Assembly (NCBI GenBank): GCA_018712645.1
Contig: DVGO01000070.1
Span: 1 to 64,000, forward strand
From: Candidatus Faecousia faecavium
Lineage (GTDB): Bacteria; Bacillota; Clostridia; Oscillospirales; Oscillospiraceae
DNA length: 64,000 bases
Direction of reading: 5' to 3'
The notes under the pieces: model-generated
The model's database searches: none
What the model saw: the letters and a program-made list of their open reading frames with translations, nothing else
Told to the model about the DNA's origin: nothing
Program-made: the position numbers and the translations under genes
Part shown: positions 51,827 to 59,296 of the stretch, in pieces
Layout of the letters: every line of letters starts with the position of its first letter
Numbering within the stretch: position 1 is the first letter of the stretch

Positions 51827-52571
51827 TGTAAAAAAGCTGTTGGAGGCCGTTCAGGCAGGGAATGTCAGCGTAGACGATGCCCTGCACAAGCTGAAACTGT
51901 CGGCCTTTGAAGATATTGGCTATGCCAAGGTGGACCTTCACCGGAAAATTCGCCAGGGAGCGGCGGAGGTGATTTACGGCGCGGGGAAAACCCCGGAGCA
52001 GATTGCCGGAATTGTGGCCACCATGGAGAAGAATGGACAGAACCGGATTCTCATCACCCGCATGTCCCAGGAAGCGGCGGATTTTGTGAGTAAAACTGCC
52101 AATCTGGACTACCGCCCTTTGTCCAAGGTGGGCATCATTGGCGGTTTCCCGGAACCGGATGGGCTGGGCAAGGTGGTGATTGCCACCGGCGGCACCAGTG
52201 ACATTCCCGTGGCGGAGGAAGCGGCCCTCACTGCGGAAATTCTGGGCAGTCAGGTAGTACGGCTGTATGACGTGGGAGTTGCCGGTGTCCACCGGCTGCT
52301 GGCCCGTATGGAGCTGATTATGGATGCCAGCGTGATTATTGCCATCGCCGGAATGGAAGGGGCACTGGCCAGTGTGGTGGGTGGCCTTGCGGACTGCCCG
52401 GTAATTGCGGTACCAACCAGCGTAGGGTACGGCGCTTCCTTCGGCGGGGTTTCGGCGCTGCTGAGCATGCTCAATTCCTGCGCCAGCGGGGTCAGCGTGG
52501 TGAACATTGACAACGGCTTCGGTGCGGGATTCCTGGCCAACCGGATCAATCACATGGAGGCAAAATCATGA
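51816..52571 (+). CDS. larB: Pyridinium carboxylase/hydrolase LarB
   Basis: First step of nickel-pincer cofactor synthesis, carboxylating nicotinic acid adenine dinucleotide and cleaving its phosphoanhydride. The 251-residue protein has the PurE-like C-terminal domain: VVIATGGTSDIPVAEEAA, RLYDVGVAGVHRLL, GMEGALASVVGGL and VPTSVGYGASFGG are conserved in LarB. GGAGG precedes ATG 51816. It overlaps larC by four bases. Confidence 0.94.
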   Translation: MQSDVKKLLEAVQAGNVSVDDALHKLKLSAFEDIGYAKVDLHRKIRQGAAEVIYGAGKTPEQIAGIVATMEKNGQNRILITRMSQEAADFVSKTANLDYRPLSKVGIIGGFPEPDGLGKVVIATGGTSDIPVAEEAALTAEILGSQVVRLYDVGVAGVHRLLARMELIMDASVIIAIAGMEGALASVVGGLADCPVIAVPTSVGYGASFGGVSALLSMLNSCASGVSVVNIDNGFGAGFLANRINHMEAKS

Positions 52572-53725
52572 AAACGCTCTACATTGACTGCGGCATGGGT
52601 GCGGCGGGAGATATGCTGGCGGCGGCGCTGAGCGAGCTGCTGCCGGATAAAGAAGATTTTCTTCGCACCATGAACAGCCTGGGCCTGCCCGGTGTGGCCG
52701 TTTCTTTGGAAAAGGCAGAAAAGTGCGGCATCACCGGCACCCATTTTCGGGTAACGGTAGGCGGTGAGGAAGAAGGACAGCACCATCATCACCACAGCCA
52801 TTCCGGTCTGAGGGATATCGAAAATATTGTGGCATCCATGCCCATTCCCACCATGGTAAAGCTGGATGTGCTGGCGGTGTATCAGCTCATTGCCCAGGCG
52901 GAAAGCCATGTCCATGGCGTGCCGATGCAGAATATCCACTTTCACGAAGTGGGCACCCTGGATGCCCTGGCGGATATTACAGCGGTTTGCCTGCTGATGT
53001 ACCAGCTGAAACCGGACCAGGTGATTGTCTCTCCGGTCCATGTGGGCAGCGGAAGCGTCCGGTGCGCCCATGGGGTGCTGCCGGTTCCGGCTCCTGCTAC
53101 GGCGGAGCTGCTGCGGGACATCCCCATTTACGGCGGAGAAATTGCCGGGGAGCTGTGTACCCCCACCGGGGCTGCGCTGTTGAAGCATTTCGTCACCAAA
53201 TTCTCCGATATGCCCCCTATTCGTGTGCAGGCCATGGGATACGGCATGGGCAAAAAGGACTTTGAGCGAGCCAACTGTGTTCGGATTTTGCTGGGAGAAA
53301 CGGAAGAAAAACCGGAGCGGATTTTGTCTCTGCAATGCAACGTTGACGATATGACCGGCGAGGCGGTGGGTTTTGCCCTGGAAAAGTTGCTGGAATTGGG
53401 GGCACTGGATGCCTTCACCGTGCCCATCGGGATGAAAAAATCCCGCCCGGGTATTCTGCTCAGCGTCCTGTGCCGGGAATCTGACCGGGATAAAATGGTG
53501 GCGGCCCTGTTCCGCCATACCACCACCCTGGGCATCCGGGAGACCGTCTGTGACCGCCATACCTTGCACCGGGAAATCCAAACCCTGGACACGCCCTTCG
53601 GAAAGGTACACAAGAAGGTCAGTTCCGGCTACGGCGTTCATCGGGAAAAGTATGAATATGAAGATCTGGCTGCCATCGCAAGGCAGCGCCAGATGAGCCT
53701 GGAAGAGATATTGGCCAATCTGTAA
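52568..53725 (+). CDS. larC: Nickel insertion protein LarC
   Basis: Inserts nickel into the dithiocarboxylated pyridinium nucleotide, completing the cofactor. The 385 residues run from MKTLYIDCGMGAAGDMLAAA to the C-terminal domain in one uninterrupted frame. In Lactobacillus plantarum the corresponding parts are joined by a ribosomal frameshift; none is needed here. A histidine-rich stretch EEGQHHHHHSHSGL near residue 72 is a probable nickel-storage segment. A terminator follows. Confidence 0.94.
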   Translation: MKTLYIDCGMGAAGDMLAAALSELLPDKEDFLRTMNSLGLPGVAVSLEKAEKCGITGTHFRVTVGGEEEGQHHHHHSHSGLRDIENIVASMPIPTMVKLDVLAVYQLIAQAESHVHGVPMQNIHFHEVGTLDALADITAVCLLMYQLKPDQVIVSPVHVGSGSVRCAHGVLPVPAPATAELLRDIPIYGGEIAGELCTPTGAALLKHFVTKFSDMPPIRVQAMGYGMGKKDFERANCVRILLGETEEKPERILSLQCNVDDMTGEAVGFALEKLLELGALDAFTVPIGMKKSRPGILLSVLCRESDRDKMVAALFRHTTTLGIRETVCDRHTLHREIQTLDTPFGKVHKKVSSGYGVHREKYEYEDLAAIARQRQMSLEEILANL

Positions 53726-53731
53726 CAACAA

Positions 53732-53758
53732 AGCCGGACGCTTGCCGTCCGGCTTTTT
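53732..53758 (+). terminator. lar operon terminator
   Basis: AGCCGGACG (53732-53740) pairs with CGTCCGGCT (53746-53754), followed by TTTT. Confidence 0.92.
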
Positions 53759-53876
53759 GCATATGTCCGGCGGAGAAACAAGAAAATCTTAAGTTTTATC
53801 CGGTTCCATTTTGTAGGATTTTGTGATAAAATGTAATCAATTAAACCTTATCTCAGCAAAGAACAGGAGAAACCCT

Positions 53877-55442
53877 ATGGCAGGAAAATTTGAGAAGCCC
53901 CGCAGCCGGGAAAATAGAAGCTCCGCTGCTGCGCCAATGGAGCGCAGGCGTGCGCCATCCGGGCAGGCCCCGACCAGACCGGCATCGGAACAGCGCCAGT
54001 CCCCGACCAGACCGGCACTGGAACACCGGCAAGGGCAGAATGCACCTCGCAGTCAGGAAGAAAATAAGATACCGCCCAGACGGCCCCGCCGTCAGCGCCG
54101 CCGGAAGTCCGTGCTGCCCATTGCCGGAGCAGCTGTCGCCCTGCTGCTGGTGCTGGTGGTGTGCCTGAGTGTTTTTGGCAAGAAAAAATCCCCTTCCTCC
54201 GACCAGCCGGAGCAGATGGAAACTCAGGAGGAAACCCAGTCAATCACCGTAACTTCCCGGGCGACCATCGCCTCCCAGGGAGATCTGCTGATGCATGCGC
54301 CTATCTTCGCAGAAAAATGGGACGGCAACTGCTATGTAGGCGACGGAAAATACAACTTTGATTCTCTGTTTCAGTATATTTCCCCCTACACTTCCAAGGC
54401 AGACTTCATGGTAGCCAATCTGGAGACCACCCTGGGCGGAGACAGCTTCCCCTACCAGGGCAATCCCAGCTTTAACTGCCCGGACGCCCTTCTGGACTCG
54501 CTGACGGGAGCGGGGTATGATATGCTGCTCACTGCCAACAACCACTGCTACGACACGGTGATGACCGGCCTCAAACGCACGGTGGAGCAGGTCCGCAAGG
54601 CCGGGATGACGGCGATGGGCACCCGGCTTTCTTCCGACGAACCCCGGTATGCGGTGGTGGATGTCAACGGCATCCAGTTGGGAATTACCTGCTACACCTA
54701 CACCATGGTCATGGATGCAGGCAAGCCCCGGCTGAACAACAATTCCCAGGTGGAGCAGCCGGAATTGGTGAACTACTTCAGCACCGATAATCTGCCCGCT
54801 TTCTATTCAGAATTGGAATCCGTCCGCCAGCAAATGAAGCAGAACGGAGCCCAGGCCACCATTGTCTACATCCACTGGGGTACGGAGTACGAAACCACTG
54901 AGGATGCCACCCAGCGGGCTATGGCTCAGAAAATCTGTGATATGGGCGTGGACGTGATTATTGGTGGCCATCCTCATGTGGTGCAGCCCATGGATTTGCT
55001 CAGCAGCACCACTGACCCGGAGCATAAGACCATTTGCATTTACTCTCTGGGCAATGCGGTTTCCAACCAGCGCATTGAAGAAATGAATCTGAAAACCGGT
55101 CACACCGAAGATGGCGTCATGTTCAGTGTCACTTTTGAGGAATTTTCAGACGGCACTGTGAAGGTGGCGGAGGTGAATGTACTGCCTACCTGGGTGAACA
55201 AATTTACCAACGCCAACTGGAAATACGAGTATAACATTCTGCCCCTGGACAAAGAGCAGCAGGATCAGTGGACAACCCAGTTTAACCTGACCCAGGAGCA
55301 GTATACCAATGCATGTAAATCCTACGACCGCACCATGGCCATTCTCGCCCCGGGACTGACCAAATGCCAGACCTATCTGAGCCAGTCTGGGGAAGAGCAG
55401 CCCCAGACTGAGGCAACGACGGAAACTGCCCAGGCTGCATAA
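53877..55442 (+). CDS. CapA-family membrane-anchored metallophosphatase-like protein
   Basis: A 521-residue protein. Residues 1-80 are a cytoplasmic Pro/Arg/Gln-rich region with a twofold repeat TRPASEQRQSP/TRPALEHRQGQ, then a membrane segment (about 82-104) and an outside CapA/PGA_cap domain with the family landmarks GDLLMHAP, VANLETTLGGD, LTANNHCYD, HWGTEYE and GGHPHVVQ. The family is linked to polyglutamate capsule synthesis but many members have unknown roles, and no cap genes are adjacent. AGGAGA precedes ATG 53877. The C-terminal 20 residues are Gln/Thr/Glu-rich. Confidence 0.85.
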   Translation: MAGKFEKPRSRENRSSAAAPMERRRAPSGQAPTRPASEQRQSPTRPALEHRQGQNAPRSQEENKIPPRRPRRQRRRKSVLPIAGAAVALLLVLVVCLSVFGKKKSPSSDQPEQMETQEETQSITVTSRATIASQGDLLMHAPIFAEKWDGNCYVGDGKYNFDSLFQYISPYTSKADFMVANLETTLGGDSFPYQGNPSFNCPDALLDSLTGAGYDMLLTANNHCYDTVMTGLKRTVEQVRKAGMTAMGTRLSSDEPRYAVVDVNGIQLGITCYTYTMVMDAGKPRLNNNSQVEQPELVNYFSTDNLPAFYSELESVRQQMKQNGAQATIVYIHWGTEYETTEDATQRAMAQKICDMGVDVIIGGHPHVVQPMDLLSSTTDPEHKTICIYSLGNAVSNQRIEEMNLKTGHTEDGVMFSVTFEEFSDGTVKVAEVNVLPTWVNKFTNANWKYEYNILPLDKEQQDQWTTQFNLTQEQYTNACKSYDRTMAILAPGLTKCQTYLSQSGEEQPQTEATTETAQAA

Positions 55443-55455
55443 GAACAGACAGAAA

Positions 55456-55505
55456 ATGCGTGTTCTGATAGAATTGATTTTCTCGTCAGAATACGCATAT
55501 TTTTA
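55456..55505 (+). terminator. Terminator of the CapA-like gene
   Basis: ATGCGTGTTCTGA (55456-55468) and TCAGAATACGCAT (55486-55498) pair with one mismatch, followed by ATTTTT. Confidence 0.8.
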
Positions 55506-55512
55506 TGGGAAT

Positions 55513-55650
55513 AGCTGCCGCCATTGAGCTGCGGCAGGCGGGTGTCCACCGGACACCTGCATCTGTTGGTTCGGGTCCCTTCCTCTCAAGGATAAACAAA
55601 AAAGCAGGTACTATCTGCTTTTTTGGTACGCCGGAAGGAACTCGGTACGC
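55513..55650. repeat. tRNA-associated tandem repeat, copy A
   Basis: Begins AGCTGCCGCCATTGAGCTG, contains a perfect hairpin GGTGTCCACCGGACACC, a T-arm-like GGTTCGGGTCC, a terminator hairpin AAAAAAGCAG/CTGCTTTTTT (55598-55624) and ends with a 21-base copy of the tRNA-Arg 3' end (55624-55644, one mismatch). Copy B starts 143 bases later. Confidence 0.7.
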
Positions 55651-55655
55651 TAAGG

Positions 55656-55796
55656 AGCTGCCGCCATTGAGCTGTGGTTGGCGGGTGTCCACTGGACACC
55701 CGCATTCAATGGTTCGAGTCCTTCCATCTCGAGGGTAAACAAAAAGACAGATACTCAAATGAGTATCTGTCTTTTTGGTACGCCGGAAGGGACTCG
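55656..55796. repeat. tRNA-associated tandem repeat, copy B
   Basis: Same order as copy A: AGCTGCCGCCATTGAGCTG, GGGTGTCCACTGGACACCC, GGTTCGAGTCC, terminator, then the 3' end of the intact tRNA-Arg. Differences from copy A are point changes and a longer terminator stem. Confidence 0.7.
55741..55775 (-). terminator. tRNA-Arg terminator
   Basis: AAAAAGACAGATACTC and GAGTATCTGTCTTTTT form a perfect 16-base stem directly after the tRNA 3' end; it is symmetric and could work on both strands. Confidence 0.85.
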
Positions 55797-55851
55797 AACC
55801 CCCAACCCTCGGAACCGGAATCCGATGCTCTATCCATTGAGCCACCGGCGC
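55776..55851 (-). tRNA. tRNA-Arg (anticodon CCG)
   Basis: On the minus strand the 76-base gene begins GCGCCGGTGGCTCAATGG and ends CTTCCGGCGTACCA with CCA encoded. The anticodon arm TCGGA-TTCCGGT-TCCGA gives CCG, reading CGG arginine codons. The T arm is GGGGGTTCGAGTCCC. A promoter TTTACA-N17-TATAAT lies upstream. Confidence 0.95.
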
Positions 55852-55872
55852 ATACCGCTTATCAGCCTAGCT

Positions 55873-55901
55873 ATTATAGCAGTCTTTTCCGGCTTTGTAA
55901 A
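55873..55901 (-). promoter_or_regulatory. tRNA-Arg promoter
   Basis: On the minus strand TTTACA (55896-55901), 17 bases, TATAAT (55873-55878), 22 bases before the tRNA. Confidence 0.75.
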
Positions 55902-55934
55902 GAGGTTGGGAAAAATATTTTTTGAAGGGGAACC

Positions 55935-56732
55935 TTACAGATGCAGATCCTTGCTGCGGAACACCAGAATTCCTGCCACGGAGCAAACAAGCGCAGCCAG
56001 CAGCAGAATCCCGGCAAAGAGAAAAGCCTGATCTTCCCCAGCGGCCAGACCTTCTGCCTGGAAGAGGGTGAAGAAGGTGGCATACTTGATTTTTTCCAGT
56101 TTGCCGCCCATATTGGCCAGCATTTGGAGTATGTACATCAGCACCGGGATTCCGGCGCCAAAGGTAAGGCTCAGCTTGGCTTCGCTGAATAGGCACGAAC
56201 ACAGGAAACAGAAACCACCAATAAACAGGTGCAGGCACAGAAGTCCCCCGTTGACTTGCAGCAGCTGCCTCAGTTCCAGCTCTCCCGGGAACATCCCTTC
56301 GGAGACGAACCATTCCAGCGCAGTGCTGTAGGCCGCCAGCAGGACGATTCCCGTAACCAGGACCATCCACTGGGTAAAGGCCACCCGGGAGCGTTTTACC
56401 GGAGCTGCCAGCAGCGCCGCCATGCTGCCCTGATCCACATATTTAGCAATCAAACCATTGGCCCGGATGATGATATAGACCATGGGAAACACCAGCAGAA
56501 TCATGCCGTACAGATACGAGGTCATAAATCCCATCAGGGTATCCTGACCGCCCACCATTCCCACAGCCGCCATCAGTTCCGGCATGAGTTCCTCGAATTG
56601 CTTCAGCGCATCCGCCATTTCCGGATCGTACATGCTGATGATCATGGATATGTACATGGTCAGAATGGCTGCAAAAATCACCAGCAGCTTCCAGGAACCT
56701 TTGAGTTCCTTGCGGTACAGTGTCAGGTTCAT
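55935..56732 (-). CDS. ABC-2 type exporter permease
   Basis: A 265-residue membrane protein with six hydrophobic segments and the layout of ABC-2 permeases, starting MNLTLYRKELKGSWK. The ATG overlaps the stop of the ATPase gene (ATGA), so the two form one exporter. Substrate is unknown; such pairs export antibiotics, peptides or lipids. Confidence 0.85.
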   Translation of the reverse strand: MNLTLYRKELKGSWKLLVIFAAILTMYISMIISMYDPEMADALKQFEELMPELMAAVGMVGGQDTLMGFMTSYLYGMILLVFPMVYIIIRANGLIAKYVDQGSMAALLAAPVKRSRVAFTQWMVLVTGIVLLAAYSTALEWFVSEGMFPGELELRQLLQVNGGLLCLHLFIGGFCFLCSCLFSEAKLSLTFGAGIPVLMYILQMLANMGGKLEKIKYATFFTLFQAEGLAAGEDQAFLFAGILLLAALVCSVAGILVFRSKDLHL

Positions 56733-57556
56733 GGCTTATCCTCCTCAGCATAATAGTGCAGGAAGATATCTTCCAGGGTCTGCTTTTGGGTGAGAGTGAC
56801 CTGGCAGGGATTCAGCCGGTTCTGCTCGCCGCCGAAGGCTGTGGCAAAGTCCGACGCCTCCTGGGATGTCGCCAGGGTAACGGTATAGCGTTTGCGGTGC
56901 TTGGCACCCAATGCACTGGCACTGTCCAGGGCTACCAGTTTTCCGCTGCGGATAATGCCAATGCGGTCACAGGTGCGCTCTACTTCCTCAAACATGTGGC
57001 TGGACATCAGAATGGTTTTCCCGGCGGCTTTTTCCTCCTGAATCAGTTCCACAAAACGGCCCTGCATCAGCGGGTCCAGACCGCTGGTTGGTTCATCCAG
57101 AATGAGAATGGCCGGGTCATGCATAAAGGCGGCTACAATGCCGATTTTCTGCTTCATGCCCTTGCTCATCTTTTTGATTTTGCCCTTGGGATTCACTTCA
57201 AACCGGGCAATCAGTTCCATCATTCGGTTTCCGCCGGACATGCCCCGGTACTTTTGCAGAAAACTCAGGTAGGCCCAGCCGTCCATATCTCCGAAAAAGG
57301 CAATTTCTCCGGGAATATAGCCCAGATTTTTCTGAATCCGGGCGGCATCTTTCCGGCAGTCCATACCATTTATGGTGCAGCTGCCTTCATGGGGGCGGAG
57401 AAAACCCATCAAATGACGAATGGTGGTGGTTTTCCCGGCACCGTTTGGCCCCAGAAAGCCGAAAACCTCTCCGGGAGCAATGGAAAAGCTCAGGTCAAAG
57501 ATACCTTTCCCCTGACCGTAATCCCGGGTCAGGTGGGATACTTCCATCATGCCCAT
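56729..57556 (-). CDS. ABC exporter ATPase
   Basis: A 275-residue ATPase: Walker A FLGPNGAGKTTTI near residue 36, signature-region KMSKGMKQKIGIVAAF, Walker B ILILDEPTSGLDP, and a C-terminal extension of about 60 residues found in drug- and peptide-export types. AAGGAGG seven bases upstream selects ATG 57556. It is followed by its permease and preceded by the mscS gene. Confidence 0.92.
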   Translation of the reverse strand: MGMMEVSHLTRDYGQGKGIFDLSFSIAPGEVFGFLGPNGAGKTTTIRHLMGFLRPHEGSCTINGMDCRKDAARIQKNLGYIPGEIAFFGDMDGWAYLSFLQKYRGMSGGNRMMELIARFEVNPKGKIKKMSKGMKQKIGIVAAFMHDPAILILDEPTSGLDPLMQGRFVELIQEEKAAGKTILMSSHMFEEVERTCDRIGIIRSGKLVALDSASALGAKHRKRYTVTLATSQEASDFATAFGGEQNRLNPCQVTLTQKQTLEDIFLHYYAEEDKP

Positions 57557-57596
57557 AGGCAATCCTCCTTACCGCCTGAAAACCAGGCTGGAAAAA

Positions 57597-58391
57597 TCAG
57601 CTTTCTTTGTCCATGTGGACAATCAAGTGGGGATAGGTCATGCCGATGTTCTGTTCGTCGAAAATATCCTTAACCCGCTTGGTGGCGGCAAAGTACACAT
57701 CCCAGTAATCCGGGGTTTTGACCCACAGACGCAGACTGTAGGAAATGGCGCTGTCGCCGTAGGCGGTAATCACGGCATTGGGCGCCGGATCCAACAGAAC
57801 GTTATCCATGGTGCCGGCCAGAACCAGGGCATCCAGCACTTTCTGGGTGGGGGCGTCGTAAGAGGCGGAGACATTGATGTCTACCCGTCGGGTGCCGGTG
57901 GAGGAGTAATTGACAATCTGCGCCGCTACTACGGAGCTGTTGGGAATGGAAATGACCTTGTTGTCCGGGGTGGCCAGCACGGTGTAGGTCATATTGATTT
58001 CCTGAACAGTGCCGGACTGAGCGGCAATTTCCACATAGTCGCCGGAGTGGAAAGGATGGGTGTACAAAATGGTAAAGCCGCCGATGATGTTGGAAACCAT
58101 ATTCTGCAGCGACAGGGAAAGTGCCAGGGTCAGCACGCTGGCCAGGGCCACGATGCCGGTGACGTCAATGCCCAGTGCGGAGGCGGCGCTGAGGCCGGTC
58201 AGCAGGTAGATTCCGGCCCGCACCAGAGAGAGAATCAGACTGTGGGCCGCTTTTTCCAGTTTGGATTTTTCCAGGGTTTTGCGCAGCAGTGTCAGTATGA
58301 TTTTGGCAGCCAGAATGCCGATAACCAAAACGATCAGCGCTCCGCCGATCCGGGAAAGAACGGGAAGTCGCAAAATTGCAAAAATGTCCAT
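57597..58391 (-). CDS. MscS-family mechanosensitive channel
   Basis: A 264-residue small-conductance channel. Three N-terminal membrane helices are followed by the pore-lining region (ALASVLTLALSLSLQNMVSNI) and the cytoplasmic beta domain (THPFHSGDYVEIAAQSGTV), typical of MscS. It opens under osmotic downshock to release solutes. AAGGAGA precedes the ATG. It is 40 bases upstream of the exporter genes and may be co-transcribed. Confidence 0.92.
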   Translation of the reverse strand: MDIFAILRLPVLSRIGGALIVLVIGILAAKIILTLLRKTLEKSKLEKAAHSLILSLVRAGIYLLTGLSAASALGIDVTGIVALASVLTLALSLSLQNMVSNIIGGFTILYTHPFHSGDYVEIAAQSGTVQEINMTYTVLATPDNKVISIPNSSVVAAQIVNYSSTGTRRVDINVSASYDAPTQKVLDALVLAGTMDNVLLDPAPNAVITAYGDSAISYSLRLWVKTPDYWDVYFAATKRVKDIFDEQNIGMTYPHLIVHMDKES

Positions 58392-58520
58392 AGGCGTACA
58401 TCTCCTTCGTATAAATTGTTACACATATTATACCAATTTGCCGGAAAAATAGCAAGCGGTTTCGCCAAGGGGCCAAAGGGAAGCCCGTGTTCCCCATACA
58501 AAAAAGATATTAAACACATT

Positions 58521-58565
58521 TTAAGAAACCAGCCTCTTCCTTCTTAAGAAAAATGGTGATATAAT
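58521..58565 (+). promoter_or_regulatory. Promoter of the two-component operon with TTAAGAAA repeats
   Basis: TATAAT at 58560-58565 has no good -35 box. Instead TTAAGAAA occurs at about 58521-58528 and 58544-58551, two turns apart, as for an OmpR-type activator site that could serve autoregulation. Confidence 0.5.
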
Positions 58566-58597
58566 ACCGTTACTTAGTGAAGAAAGAGGGATGCTCC

Positions 58598-59296
58598 ATG
58601 TATAATATCCTGATTTGTGACGATCAGCCGGATATCGTCAACGCCCTGAAAATCTATCTGACCCCGGAAGGCTACAACCTGTATGAGGCCTTTACCGGTC
58701 AGCAGGCGCTGGATATTGTGAAGAACAACGAAATCCACTTGATTTTGCTGGATGTGATGATGCCTGTCATGGACGGTATTACAGCCACGGCCCATATCCG
58801 GGAAATTTCCAATGTTCCTATTATTCTGCTTACTGCAAAATCCGAAACCGAGGACAAGGTACTGGGTCTGAACGTAGGCGCAGACGACTACATTACCAAG
58901 CCCTTTGTCCCGGTGGAGGTGCTGGCCAGAGTCCGTTCTCAGCTGCGCCGCTATGCCCGGCTGGGCAGCTGCCCGGAACCTACCGGAAATCAGATCACCC
59001 TGGGGGGCATTGTACTGGACGACCGGACGAAAACCGTTACCGTGGAAGGAGAGCCGGTTTCCCTGACCCCTACGGAATATGCCATTTTGCATCTGCTGAT
59101 GGCAAATCCCGGCAAGGTGTTCTCCACCAAGGTGCTCTATGAGTCTGTCTGGCAGGAGGCGGCCCTGGGAAGCGAAGGTGCGGTAGCGGTCCACATTCGC
59201 CATCTGCGGGAGAAAATTGAGATTAACCCCTCCGAACCCCGGTATCTGAAGGTGGTTTGGGGTCAGGGATATAAGATGGAAGGGGAGAGCAGATGA
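58598..59296 (+). CDS. OmpR/PhoB-type response regulator
   Basis: A 232-residue regulator. The receiver domain has the acidic pocket ILICDDQPD, phosphorylation site LILLDVMMPVMDG (Asp near 53) and LTAKSE...KPF. The C-terminal winged helix shows VSLTPTEYAILHLLMANPGK and AVAVHIRHLREKI. AGAGGG lies seven bases before ATG 58598. It overlaps the kinase gene by four bases and should receive its phosphate from it. Confidence 0.95.
   Translation: MYNILICDDQPDIVNALKIYLTPEGYNLYEAFTGQQALDIVKNNEIHLILLDVMMPVMDGITATAHIREISNVPIILLTAKSETEDKVLGLNVGADDYITKPFVPVEVLARVRSQLRRYARLGSCPEPTGNQITLGGIVLDDRTKTVTVEGEPVSLTPTEYAILHLLMANPGKVFSTKVLYESVWQEAALGSEGAVAVHIRHLREKIEINPSEPRYLKVVWGQGYKMEGESR

Noticed and set aside
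52568-53725. Programmed frameshift in larC
   Set aside because: Known in Lactobacillus plantarum, but here a single uninterrupted frame covers both parts.
55486-55845. A 119-codon minus-strand frame over the tRNA-Arg region
   Set aside because: It translates the tRNA gene and the tandem repeats; the apparent internal repetition in the peptide is just the DNA repeat.
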